Source: UBA993 sp964436815
Lineage (GTDB): Bacteria; Bacillota; Dethiobacteria; DTU022
Length of the DNA: 29,995 nt
Direction of reading: 5' to 3'
NCBI GenBank assembly: GCA_964436815.1
Contig: CAYTER010000026.1
Coordinates: 1 to 29,995 of the forward strand
Of this stretch, positions 22,538-29,337 are shown in pieces; position 1 is the first letter of the stretch; every line of letters begins with the position of its first letter. Position numbers and translations under genes: made by a program. The notes beneath the pieces are model-generated. The model was given only the letters and a program-made list of their open reading frames with translations, was not told where the DNA came from and did not search any database.

Positions 22538-23812
22538 ATGACAGTTGATTTACTAATCAGGAATGCAGCCCAGGTGGTTACCTCGAATGACGGCTCAGAA
22601 AGACCACTGCAGGGCGATGAATTAAACCGGATTCAGGCGATTGAAAACGGGGCGGTTGCCGTCAGTGGTCAAAAGATTACTGCTGTTGGTCCAACAGCAG
22701 CGGTGCTGGAGCAGGTTAAGACAGATGAAAAGACAAGGATAATCGATGCTGCCGGCAAAATTGTGCTGCCCGGCCTGGTAGATCCCCATACTCATGTAGT
22801 CTTTGGCGGTTCGCGCGAGCACGAACTGGCCTTAAAACTGCAGGGTGTCCCCTACCTGGAAATCCTGGCCCGGGGTGGAGGAATCCTGAGCAGCGTTGAA
22901 GCGACCCGTGCTGCCTCGGAAGAGGAGCTGGTTGACCGGGGGCTTAAGTACTGCCATCAGATGCTTAATCAGGGCACCACAACGGCAGAAGCCAAAAGCG
23001 GTTACGGCTTAACGACCGAAGCTGAGCTGAAAACCCTTCGTGCGGTGCGAGCTGTAGATGCCGCACAGCCGGTAGATCTGATCCCCACTTTTCTTGGCGC
23101 TCATGCTGTACCGAAAGAATATAAAGGCGATCCTGATCGCTATCTTGACCTGGTGATCGGAGAAATGCTGCCCAGGGTAGTCGAAGAAAAGCTGGCCTGT
23201 TATTGCGATGTTTTTTGTGAAGAAGGAGTATTTTCAGTCGAACAGTCACGCCGCCTGCTGGAAGCAGCACGAAAGGCCGGTCTGCAGCTTAAACTGCATG
23301 CCGATGAGATAGTTCCGCTGGGCGGGGCGGAGCTGGCAGCGGAAATGGGCGCTGTATCAGCCGACCACCTGCTGGTTGTTTCCGACCGCGGGATAGAAAA
23401 AATGGCGGAAGCAGGGGTTATTGCTGTTCTCCTGCCCGGTACAACTTTTTACCTGCGGGAAGATCATTATGCCCCGGCCCGCAAAATGATCGAAGCAGGG
23501 GTGCCGGTTGCCCTGGCTACCGATTTTAATCCGGGCAGCTCGCCAAACAACAATTTACAGCTGGTTATTAACATTGCCTGTCTTTACCTGCGCATGACCC
23601 CGGCGGAAGTGATTAACGCCATTACGATCAATGCCGCTCATGCCTTAGGGAGGGCTGCTTCGGTTGGCAGTCTTGAAAAGGGCAAAACTGCAGACCTGGT
23701 GGTTTTCGATGCTCCGAACTATGACTATCTGGCGTACCGCTATGGTACAAACCTGGTTGATATGGTCATTAAAAATGGAGCTGTAGTAGTGGAGGGTAGA
23801 AGTTGTGGATGA
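22538..23812 (+). CDS. hutI: Imidazolonepropionase
   Basis: Metal-dependent amidohydrolase that opens imidazolone propionate to formiminoglutamate, the third step of histidine degradation. The 424-residue protein shows the metal-binding DPHTHVVFGGSREHE, then LHADEIVPLGG, SADHLLVVSD and the aspartate in ATDFNPGSSPNNN, in the order of the family. GAGGAGA precedes the ATG. The gene closes with TGA inside the start of the membrane protease gene, an eight-base overlap. The remaining steps to glutamate are not encoded here. Confidence 0.95.
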   Translation: MTVDLLIRNAAQVVTSNDGSERPLQGDELNRIQAIENGAVAVSGQKITAVGPTAAVLEQVKTDEKTRIIDAAGKIVLPGLVDPHTHVVFGGSREHELALKLQGVPYLEILARGGGILSSVEATRAASEEELVDRGLKYCHQMLNQGTTTAEAKSGYGLTTEAELKTLRAVRAVDAAQPVDLIPTFLGAHAVPKEYKGDPDRYLDLVIGEMLPRVVEEKLACYCDVFCEEGVFSVEQSRRLLEAARKAGLQLKLHADEIVPLGGAELAAEMGAVSADHLLVVSDRGIEKMAEAGVIAVLLPGTTFYLREDHYAPARKMIEAGVPVALATDFNPGSSPNNNLQLVINIACLYLRMTPAEVINAITINAAHALGRAASVGSLEKGKTADLVVFDAPNYDYLAYRYGTNLVDMVIKNGAVVVEGRSCG

Positions 23813-24776
23813 ACTAAAAACTGATCAGCGAAATTCTCCGGGCACCAGCCTTAACCCGGACAGAGAACCGGGGCTGTCTTCAGCGCTGCGCCTTTACCTG
23901 GTTGTATTTGTCACCTTAATCCTGGTTGGGTCCTATTTTCAGGGGCTCCATTTTGAGTATGGCATGATTGCCACCCAGGTGCTGATCATCCTGCTTCCTG
24001 CGCTCATTTACTTGCGTCGCTACCAATTGGATCAGGTTACTTTTGCCCGCTTCAAGCCTTTAAATAAAGAGTTTTTACCGGCGATTATGATCCTGGCTGC
24101 TGCTTTGTGGCTGATCAATATTTTTATTGCGGCAGTAATAGTTGGCGGTTTAGTCAGGTATGGATTCGAGCCGCTGGTGGTTATTGAACCGCCAGCCACC
24201 TGGCAGCAGTATCTTGGCTATCTCGTTGTTTTGTGTGTGTTCGCAGGCATTTGTGAAGAAATACTATTTCGGGGCACAATTATGCCATCACTTGAAAAGC
24301 ATGGCCTGGTGCCGGCTATTATCTTTAGTTCCCTGCTGTTTGCTCTGCTTCACGGTTCGCTGCTCAGCCTGATCAGCACTTTTATACTGGGGGTTATGAT
24401 GGCGGTGATCGTGATCAAAACCGGATCGCTCTGGGGTGGAATCATCTATCATATGCTTAATAACTTTTTTGCAGCCACCTATCTTTACCTGGTTGGCAGT
24501 GTCGATGCGGCACCGGCCAATTTTGAGGTGCAGACCTATCTGGCCTTATCTCCTTTTCTGGCCATCGGTTTAGTCGGTATGATAATCGGGCTGAGACTGC
24601 TTAACCGGAACAGCGCCAGCGATCCGCTTCTTAAAAGCAGGACTGGCTGGATGCCTGCCGGCTGGCCTAGCTGGTCTTTTTTTGTTTGTCTTTTTCTCTT
24701 TCTGGTTGTTGCCGCTGCTGAAATGGCCCTTGGTTTTAACTGGTTTGATCTTCGGACTATGTTGATCTATAATTAA
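23805..24776 (+). CDS. CPBP-family intramembrane metalloprotease
   Basis: A 323-residue polytopic membrane protein with about eight hydrophobic segments from residue 30 to the C-terminus. The CPBP (Abi/Rce1-like) catalytic motifs are present: EEILFRG (about residues 150-156), FALLHG and HMLNNFF, supplying the glutamates and histidines of the metal site. It starts at GTG inside the hutI end with GGAGGG upstream, so it is co-translated with the hut genes. The family cleaves or processes membrane substrates, or protects against bacteriocins. Why it is coupled to histidine degradation is unclear. Confidence 0.85.
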   Translation: MDELKTDQRNSPGTSLNPDREPGLSSALRLYLVVFVTLILVGSYFQGLHFEYGMIATQVLIILLPALIYLRRYQLDQVTFARFKPLNKEFLPAIMILAAALWLINIFIAAVIVGGLVRYGFEPLVVIEPPATWQQYLGYLVVLCVFAGICEEILFRGTIMPSLEKHGLVPAIIFSSLLFALLHGSLLSLISTFILGVMMAVIVIKTGSLWGGIIYHMLNNFFAATYLYLVGSVDAAPANFEVQTYLALSPFLAIGLVGMIIGLRLLNRNSASDPLLKSRTGWMPAGWPSWSFFVCLFLFLVVAAAEMALGFNWFDLRTMLIYN

Positions 24777-24845
24777 ATTAGGTAAGTATGCAAATTGGTA
24801 ATGATTTTTTGGCTTATGATATGAATATAGTTAAAATTACAGGGC

Positions 24846-24874
24846 TGCTATCATAAAGAAGGATAGCATTTATT
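24846..24874 (+). terminator. Terminator of the hut-CPBP operon
   Basis: TGCTATC (24846-24852) pairs with GATAGCA (24862-24868), followed by TTTATT. It is a seven-pair stem 69 bases after the CPBP stop. Confidence 0.55.
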
Positions 24875-24900
24875 AGGTTGAAAAGTTAATAACAGATTAT

Positions 24901-24941
24901 CTACTAAAGTAGTTGTCTTTATATAGTTTATTTGTTAAGAT
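24901..24941 (+). promoter_or_regulatory. Promoter of the DUF134 gene with small inverted repeat
   Basis: TTGTCT (24913-24918), 17 bases, then TAAGAT (24936-24941) makes a reasonable promoter 46 bases before ATG 24988. CTACTAAAGTAG (24901-24912), an inverted repeat, abuts the -35 and shares its CTACTA arm with the BlaI-type operators further on, but with different spacing. Confidence 0.45.
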
Positions 24942-24987
24942 GTATGGCAATAAGGCAGACAAAACTAGCTAACAAGAGGTGCTTAAA

Positions 24988-25290
24988 ATGCCGCGTCCCC
25001 AAAAACCACGTCGAGTAAGTGAGATGCCCCGCTATGACTATTTCAAGCCAAGCGGTATACCCAAGGCGCAACTGAAGGAAATAATTCTGACGGTTGATGA
25101 GTTCGAAGCAATGCGCTTAAAAGATATTGAGAAGCTTGAACAACATGATTGCGCCGCCCGCATGGGCGTTGCCCAGAGCACTTTGCAGAGGATTCTGGTC
25201 TCTGCCCGTGAAAAAGTGACAACGGCAATCATCGAAGGCAAGGCTTTGCGCATCGAAGGCGGAGTCTATAAACTCGAAGCTGTTAAGTAA
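24988..25290 (+). CDS. DUF134 (UPF0251) DNA-binding protein
   Basis: A 100-residue protein of the DUF134 family, small helix-turn-helix proteins resembling the sigma-70 region 4 fold. It begins MPRPQKPRRVSEMP, as members usually do, followed by LTVDEFEAMRLKDIEKLEQHDCAARMGVAQSTLQRILVSAREK, in which the last part forms the helix-turn-helix. ATG 24988 is chosen over the GTG at 24979 because AAGAGG lies eight bases before it. Its targets are unknown. It sits alone between two terminators and may be a single-gene regulator. Confidence 0.85.
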   Translation: MPRPQKPRRVSEMPRYDYFKPSGIPKAQLKEIILTVDEFEAMRLKDIEKLEQHDCAARMGVAQSTLQRILVSAREKVTTAIIEGKALRIEGGVYKLEAVK

Positions 25291-25376
25291 CATGAGTCAG
25301 CGGGATTAACCGGGCCAATCTAGATACAGTTTATAATGTTCAACAGTTAAGTTGCTTTTTATGATCAGAATGTTTT

Positions 25377-25409
25377 AATGCTGCTGTATTCGAGAGATGC
25401 AGCAGCATT
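25377..25409 (+). terminator. Strong hairpin between the DUF134 and BlaI-type genes
   Basis: AATGCTGCTG (25377-25386) and CAGCAGCATT (25400-25409) form a perfect ten-pair stem with a 13-base loop, followed by TATTTCC. It could end DUF134 transcription. A TATAAT at 25332-25337 lies 40 bases upstream, so a short RNA ending here is also possible. I see no ORF worth calling in 25291-25545. Confidence 0.6.
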
Positions 25410-25474
25410 TATTTCCGGTTAATGTCTATAATTCATATATACTTTATAGTAATATGTTTAGAGATATTTTTATT

Positions 25475-25509
25475 CTACTATTGCATGTAGTAGAAAGTTA
25501 GTCTATAAT
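25475..25509 (+). promoter_or_regulatory. BlaI-type operator over the promoter of the repressor operon
   Basis: The 19-base site CTACTATTGCATGTAGTAG (25475-25493) is an inverted repeat with CTACTA/TAGTAG arms. The -35 TTGCAT (25481-25486) is inside it and the -10 TATAAT (25504-25509) follows at exactly 17 bases. Repressor bound here would block polymerase, giving autoregulation. BlaI/MecI/CopY proteins bind TACA-like dyads of this kind. Confidence 0.8.
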
Positions 25510-25545
25510 ATTGCTATCATTTGAAAGGGCAAAGGGTCGAAAGCG

Positions 25546-25989
25546 TTGATCAAAAAGATTTTTTGCGGTTATCGAACAGGCAAGCCGGGACTTGAAAAGG
25601 TGCTTGGCAGTCTTGAGAGCGATGTTATGGAAGTTATTTGGCTAAAAAATACTGAAGTCAGCGTGCGCGATGTTTATGAAACCCTGGCCGCCACGCGAGA
25701 GATCGCTTATACAACCGTAATGACGATCATGGGACGTCTGGCTGGTAAAGGAGTTTTAACCAAGCGCAAAGAAGGCAATGCCTTTCTTTTTAGCCCGGTT
25801 ATATCGAGAGAAGATTTTACAGCCCAAATGGTCGATAATGTTATTGACGACCTGCTTTCAGATTTCAGCGAAGCGGCAGTAGCCAGTTTTATCAGCCGTG
25901 TTGGCCATAAAGATCTTGAAGCGATCGAAAAACTGGAAAAAATGCTTAAGGTTTTAAAGGAGAACAACGATGACAGCAATCTGGGCTGA
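25546..25989 (+). CDS. BlaI/MecI/CopY-family transcriptional repressor
   Basis: A 147-residue winged-helix repressor. LGSLESDVMEVIW opens the DNA-binding domain, AYTTVMTIMGRLAGKGVLTKRKEG is the recognition helix and wing, and the C-terminal part (about residues 85-140) is the helical dimerisation region with a likely cleavage site for its partner protease. It starts at TTG 25546 and overlaps the M56 protease gene by 20 bases. The 19-base dyad covers its own promoter, and a second copy stands before the transport operon, so both are probable targets. There is no CopY-type CxCx4CxC metal-binding tail. Confidence 0.88.
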   Translation: MIKKIFCGYRTGKPGLEKVLGSLESDVMEVIWLKNTEVSVRDVYETLAATREIAYTTVMTIMGRLAGKGVLTKRKEGNAFLFSPVISREDFTAQMVDNVIDDLLSDFSEAAVASFISRVGHKDLEAIEKLEKMLKVLKENNDDSNLG

Positions 25990-26950
25990 GCTGCACACTT
26001 TCCTGATCTATACAGTCTTTGGCTACCTGCTCATTTATCCAGTGGTCCTGGTTGGATTGCGTCTTTTCTCCGTTAAAGATCCGGGACAAAGACGACTCGC
26101 TTTTATTCTGGCGCTCAGTATGCCGCTGATCGGTTTCATCGCTTACCACACCATTTTTCTTAAGCAGTGTGAAGGCGGCCATTTCTTTTTCGGCGCAACT
26201 TCGCAATACTTGCACATCCTCTGCCTCATTTCTGATTATGCCCTCAAGTTTACCGGCCCGCTAATCGGCATAGCGGTTACCGCCGGAGTGCTTAAAGCTG
26301 CTTCGGCTGCTCTGCTGATCAAAAGGATTGCTGCAAGTGCGGTCGACCCGCACTTAGAGTTGACTGAAAAAGTATCAGAGATCCTCAAATACCGTTCCAA
26401 AGATTTAAACATTGCCGAACCTGACCTGATTTACACTGACAGAAAAGGGTTTGCCGCTTTTACCGCCGGCCTGTTCAAACCGGTAATTGTGTTAAATCAT
26501 AGACTGGTTACCACCCTCAGCGGGGTGGAACTTGATTTCTTAATCAGTCACGAATTGGTACATGTTAAGCGTAAAGATAATATTAAAAGCTGGCTGATAA
26601 ATCTGATGAGAGATGTAGTAATTTTTAACCCGATCAGCACGGTCCTGCTTAAACAAATCAATTATGAAACTGAAAGAATATGTGATCGCAAGGCCGCCCA
26701 GCTGACCGGTTTTGAAAAAGAGGAAGTTGCCGCTGTCCTGCTAAAAGTGTGGAAAAAACTAGCTGTCTATAAACCCTTAGGCATTGGATTATCCAGCTCG
26801 TTTTCTGCTGATCAGGGTGCCATGGAAAAGCGGGTTTTGACTTATATCAGCAATGAAGGGCGCTCTAAAGCTTTAAGCCCTCTGGTTATAAGTTCTTTCC
26901 TGCTGTTTATTCTTGCTTTCTCGCTTATTTATTTCGGTCTGCTTTGTTAG
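25970..26950 (+). CDS. M56-family membrane metalloprotease (BlaR1-like, without penicillin-sensor domain)
   Basis: A 326-residue polytopic membrane protease of the BlaR1/MecR1 family. It has hydrophobic segments near residues 10-32, 42-62, 80-115 and 300-325, and the zinc motif HELVH at H194-E195-H198 in the cytoplasmic domain. BlaR1 proper continues for some 250 residues as an outer beta-lactam-sensing domain. This protein ends after its last membrane segment, so the signal must be read by the membrane part or by another protein. It is coupled to the repressor gene and has AAGGAG before the ATG. The stop is TAG. By family logic it cleaves the upstream repressor on induction. Confidence 0.82.
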   Translation: MTAIWAELHTFLIYTVFGYLLIYPVVLVGLRLFSVKDPGQRRLAFILALSMPLIGFIAYHTIFLKQCEGGHFFFGATSQYLHILCLISDYALKFTGPLIGIAVTAGVLKAASAALLIKRIAASAVDPHLELTEKVSEILKYRSKDLNIAEPDLIYTDRKGFAAFTAGLFKPVIVLNHRLVTTLSGVELDFLISHELVHVKRKDNIKSWLINLMRDVVIFNPISTVLLKQINYETERICDRKAAQLTGFEKEEVAAVLLKVWKKLAVYKPLGIGLSSSFSADQGAMEKRVLTYISNEGRSKALSPLVISSFLLFILAFSLIYFGLLC

Positions 26951-26954
26951 CTTA

Positions 26955-26984
26955 ACCCCCGGGCTGATCTTTTACTGCGGGGGT
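26955..26984 (+). other. Hairpin after the M56 protease gene
   Basis: ACCCCCG (26955-26961) pairs with CGGGGGT (26978-26984) over a 16-base loop. It is followed by A-rich, not T-rich, sequence, so it is not a standard terminator on the plus strand. It may be an RNA-processing or attenuating hairpin between the repressor and transport genes. Confidence 0.5.
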
Positions 26985-26999
26985 AAAAAATAAACCAAA

Positions 27000-27018
27000 C
27001 TACTATGATGTGTAGTAG
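27000..27018 (+). promoter_or_regulatory. Second BlaI-type operator, before the transport operon
   Basis: CTACTATGATGTGTAGTAG matches the operator at 25475 in length and in both outer arms (CTACTA and TGTAGTAG), with only the centre differing. TATGAT at 27004-27009 may be the -10 within it. AAGGAG follows before ATG 27039. It ties the transport genes to the repressor. Confidence 0.8.
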
Positions 27019-27038
27019 AAAAAGGAGAGGTTTTCTAA

Positions 27039-27665
27039 ATGAAAAACGCACCAGATCAGGGCAGTAAGAGGTTCGATAACAGCGCTGCCAAGAAAAATCA
27101 GTTCCAGACAGATCGTCCGCAACAGAGGAAGGGTTTGCTTTACATTATTGTTATTGTCCTAATCGCAGGGCTTGCCCTTGTTTCTGGCTACTACCTGCAG
27201 CAGGCCGGAAGCAGCGAAGCAGTCGGGGTTTCCGGCGAGCAGGTCCTGGCTGAACGCTCCTATATCGGTGAGTTTATTTCCATGACTACAGTAGAGGCAA
27301 CGATTGATGGCGAGTGGTTAACTATTCCCCTTGACGTTGTTGATCAGAACAGCATCGTATATTTTGAAGCCGAAAATGATGAAGGGTTTGTCGTGCCGCT
27401 GATGGCTTATGTCGGACCATCGGGACGGATATTTGCCGGCAGCAGCATGTGTGAACCCTGCCGCGGCCGCACTTTCTCGTTGGCCGGCGATACACTGGTT
27501 TGTGATACCTGCCGCACAACTTACACTCTTGAGCAGCATGAATTTATCTCCGGTTCGCCGGTCTGCGGAAAATATCCTCCGGTGAGTATGGATCCGGTTG
27601 TTGAAGAAGGCCTGGTGAAAATTCCGTTAGTCAATATCCTCAGCTGGCGGATTAGGGCACTCTAA
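27039..27665 (+). CDS. DUF2318 membrane-anchored cysteine-rich protein
   Basis: A 208-residue protein with a charged N-terminus, one membrane segment near residues 33-52 (LLYIIVIVLIAGLALVSGYYL) and an outer domain carrying CEPC, CDTC and a further cysteine in SPVCGKYPP. The spacing is that of DUF2318 proteins, which include Campylobacter Cj1660 of the P19 iron system and FtrD-like proteins of iron uptake. The CxxC pairs may bind metal or a cluster, or act as a redox thiol. It is the first gene after the second operator, with AAGGAG before the ATG. The iron role is by analogy only. Confidence 0.8.
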   Translation: MKNAPDQGSKRFDNSAAKKNQFQTDRPQQRKGLLYIIVIVLIAGLALVSGYYLQQAGSSEAVGVSGEQVLAERSYIGEFISMTTVEATIDGEWLTIPLDVVDQNSIVYFEAENDEGFVVPLMAYVGPSGRIFAGSSMCEPCRGRTFSLAGDTLVCDTCRTTYTLEQHEFISGSPVCGKYPPVSMDPVVEEGLVKIPLVNILSWRIRAL

Positions 27666-27688
27666 AATAATGAGGAGATAGGAGAAAA

Positions 27689-28120
27689 ATGATGAGCAAA
27701 ATTAATGACCAGAACGAACAAGCTGAAAACAAGAATTATGGGAAAGGTAATGTATTGAAAATCATTCTGCTAATCGGGGCGGTGTTAATAATGGCGGTTG
27801 TATTGGTTAACAACATTGTGACAGCCAGAACCCCGGTTATAAATGATGCCCCAGGCGAAAGCACAACTTTGGGATTCTCCCCTTCTTTTTCGTGCTGCGC
27901 CAGGAATCAATCACAGCTAGCGGCTGAAGCTATCGGTCAGGAAGCGCTGGCTTATTACAAGCTGACTTTCGGAGAAGAAGCCGATACTGCAGCAGTTGAA
28001 GATTACGGCTGCCACCAGGAGGTAGTTATACTTAAGGAAGGACAGCCAATCCGGCGGCTTTCCTATAATGGCGGGGCTTTCAGCGATCTGGGGCCTATAA
28101 CGAATGAAACGGGAAGCTGA
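27689..28120 (+). CDS. Small membrane-anchored Cys-containing protein
   Basis: A 143-residue protein of no family I recognise. One membrane segment lies near residues 22-44 (VLKIILLIGAVLIMAVVLV), followed by an outer domain with adjacent cysteines C69-C70 (FSCCARN), a C108-H109 pair (YGCHQE) and GQPIRRLSYNGGAF. These could make a metal or thiol site. It lies between the DUF2318 and permease genes with tight spacing (23 and 2 bases), so it is presumably part of the transport system. Nothing in the sequence fixes its role. Confidence 0.6.
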   Translation: MMSKINDQNEQAENKNYGKGNVLKIILLIGAVLIMAVVLVNNIVTARTPVINDAPGESTTLGFSPSFSCCARNQSQLAAEAIGQEALAYYKLTFGEEADTAAVEDYGCHQEVVILKEGQPIRRLSYNGGAFSDLGPITNETGS

Positions 28121-28122
28121 TC

Positions 28123-29322
28123 ATGAATCTTTATAAAATTGTTACCCAAAACCTGGTAAAACGTAAAATTGGCACCCTGCTGTTGGTTTTAGGGCAAACA
28201 GCGGGGGTAGCCATTGCTGTTGCTCTCTTTCTGATTGTCAGCGCCGCCCGCCTTGATCTAGGCAATCAAATTGATGAATTTGGCGCTAATATTGTCATCG
28301 TACCGCGCAGTGAGGGAACTGATCTCAGTTATCAGGGAGCAGAAATATCGCGAGTTTTCTTTGACCTGATGCAGATTACGGAAGATGATTTGCCAAAAAT
28401 AAGGGAAATTCCAGATGGCAACAGTATAAATGTTGTGTCGCCAAAAATGGTTTCCGCGGCAGAGTTAAATGGAAAACCGGTGATTTTGGTTGGAATTATA
28501 TCAAACAGGGAGTTTTTGATGAAGCCCTGGTTTGAATTCGCTGAAGTTGATCAGGAGAGACCGCAGGAAGAAGCAAAAGATCCGGTGCATATGGAACTGG
28601 AAAAAGATCAGCTGTTAATTGGTTCCGATGTGGCCGAAACACTGGGACTGCGAGCCGGGAATATGGTTGAGCTTAACGGTGAGTATTTTAAAATTACCGC
28701 CGTCTTTAAACCAACCGGTTCGACTGAGGATGGCCTGGTTTACGCTCCTTTGCCCGTTGTGCAAACTCTGGTCGGCAGGCCAAATGAACTGTCGATGATC
28801 GAAATATCCGCTTATTGTAACGAGTGCCCGGTGGAGGAAATTGCCGCCCAGCTAACAGAAGCCTTGCCCAATGGCCGAGTAACGGCACTTGGTCAGGCAG
28901 CCCTGCTGCGCGGCGAAACTATCGAGCGTTTTGCCCTGATGGCCACCCTGCTGGCCTGGGCAGCCCTTGTGTCGGCAATACTCCTGGTTCTGACCCTGAT
29001 GAACAGTTCCGTCAGCGAACGAACCAGGGAGATTGGCATATTCAGATCGATCGGTTTCAGACGTTCGCATATTATGCGTATGATCCTGCTGGAAGCCTCG
29101 TTCGGTGGTTTTACCGGCGGCCTGGCTGGTTTCGCGATCGGTAATTTTATTGCCCTGACTACCGGGTTTTACCTGGCCGGGATAGCCGCCGAAGCAAGCT
29201 GGCAATGGAACTTAATGCTGCCGGTTGTAGCCGGTTCCATGACGCTCGCAGTACTAGCGGCGCTTTACCCGGCAATCAGGGCTGCAAACTTAGACCCCAT
29301 TGAGGCATTGCGTTTTATATAA
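28123..29322 (+). CDS. MacB/FtsX-type ABC permease
   Basis: A 399-residue ABC transporter permease. One N-terminal membrane segment (about residues 16-40) precedes a large outer domain of about 220 residues, then three segments near 270-300, 320-350 and 365-390, and the FtsX signature ERTREIGIFRSIGFRRSHI. It ends AANLDPIEALRFI, the usual C-terminus of this class. The outer domain holds a CNEC pair (C232 and C235), matching the cysteine-rich nature of the two preceding proteins. It starts two bases after the previous stop. By analogy with Campylobacter Cj1661/Cj1662 it may move electrons, thiols or iron-related substrates, but the cargo is not shown. Confidence 0.87.
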   Translation: MNLYKIVTQNLVKRKIGTLLLVLGQTAGVAIAVALFLIVSAARLDLGNQIDEFGANIVIVPRSEGTDLSYQGAEISRVFFDLMQITEDDLPKIREIPDGNSINVVSPKMVSAAELNGKPVILVGIISNREFLMKPWFEFAEVDQERPQEEAKDPVHMELEKDQLLIGSDVAETLGLRAGNMVELNGEYFKITAVFKPTGSTEDGLVYAPLPVVQTLVGRPNELSMIEISAYCNECPVEEIAAQLTEALPNGRVTALGQAALLRGETIERFALMATLLAWAALVSAILLVLTLMNSSVSERTREIGIFRSIGFRRSHIMRMILLEASFGGFTGGLAGFAIGNFIALTTGFYLAGIAAEASWQWNLMLPVVAGSMTLAVLAALYPAIRAANLDPIEALRFI

Positions 29323-29337
29323 GAAGGAGGTAACAAA

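Noticed and set aside
24788..24856. Twenty-two-codon ORF after the CPBP gene
   Set aside because: It runs into the terminator hairpin and has only a weak ribosome site. It is likely chance in AT-rich DNA.
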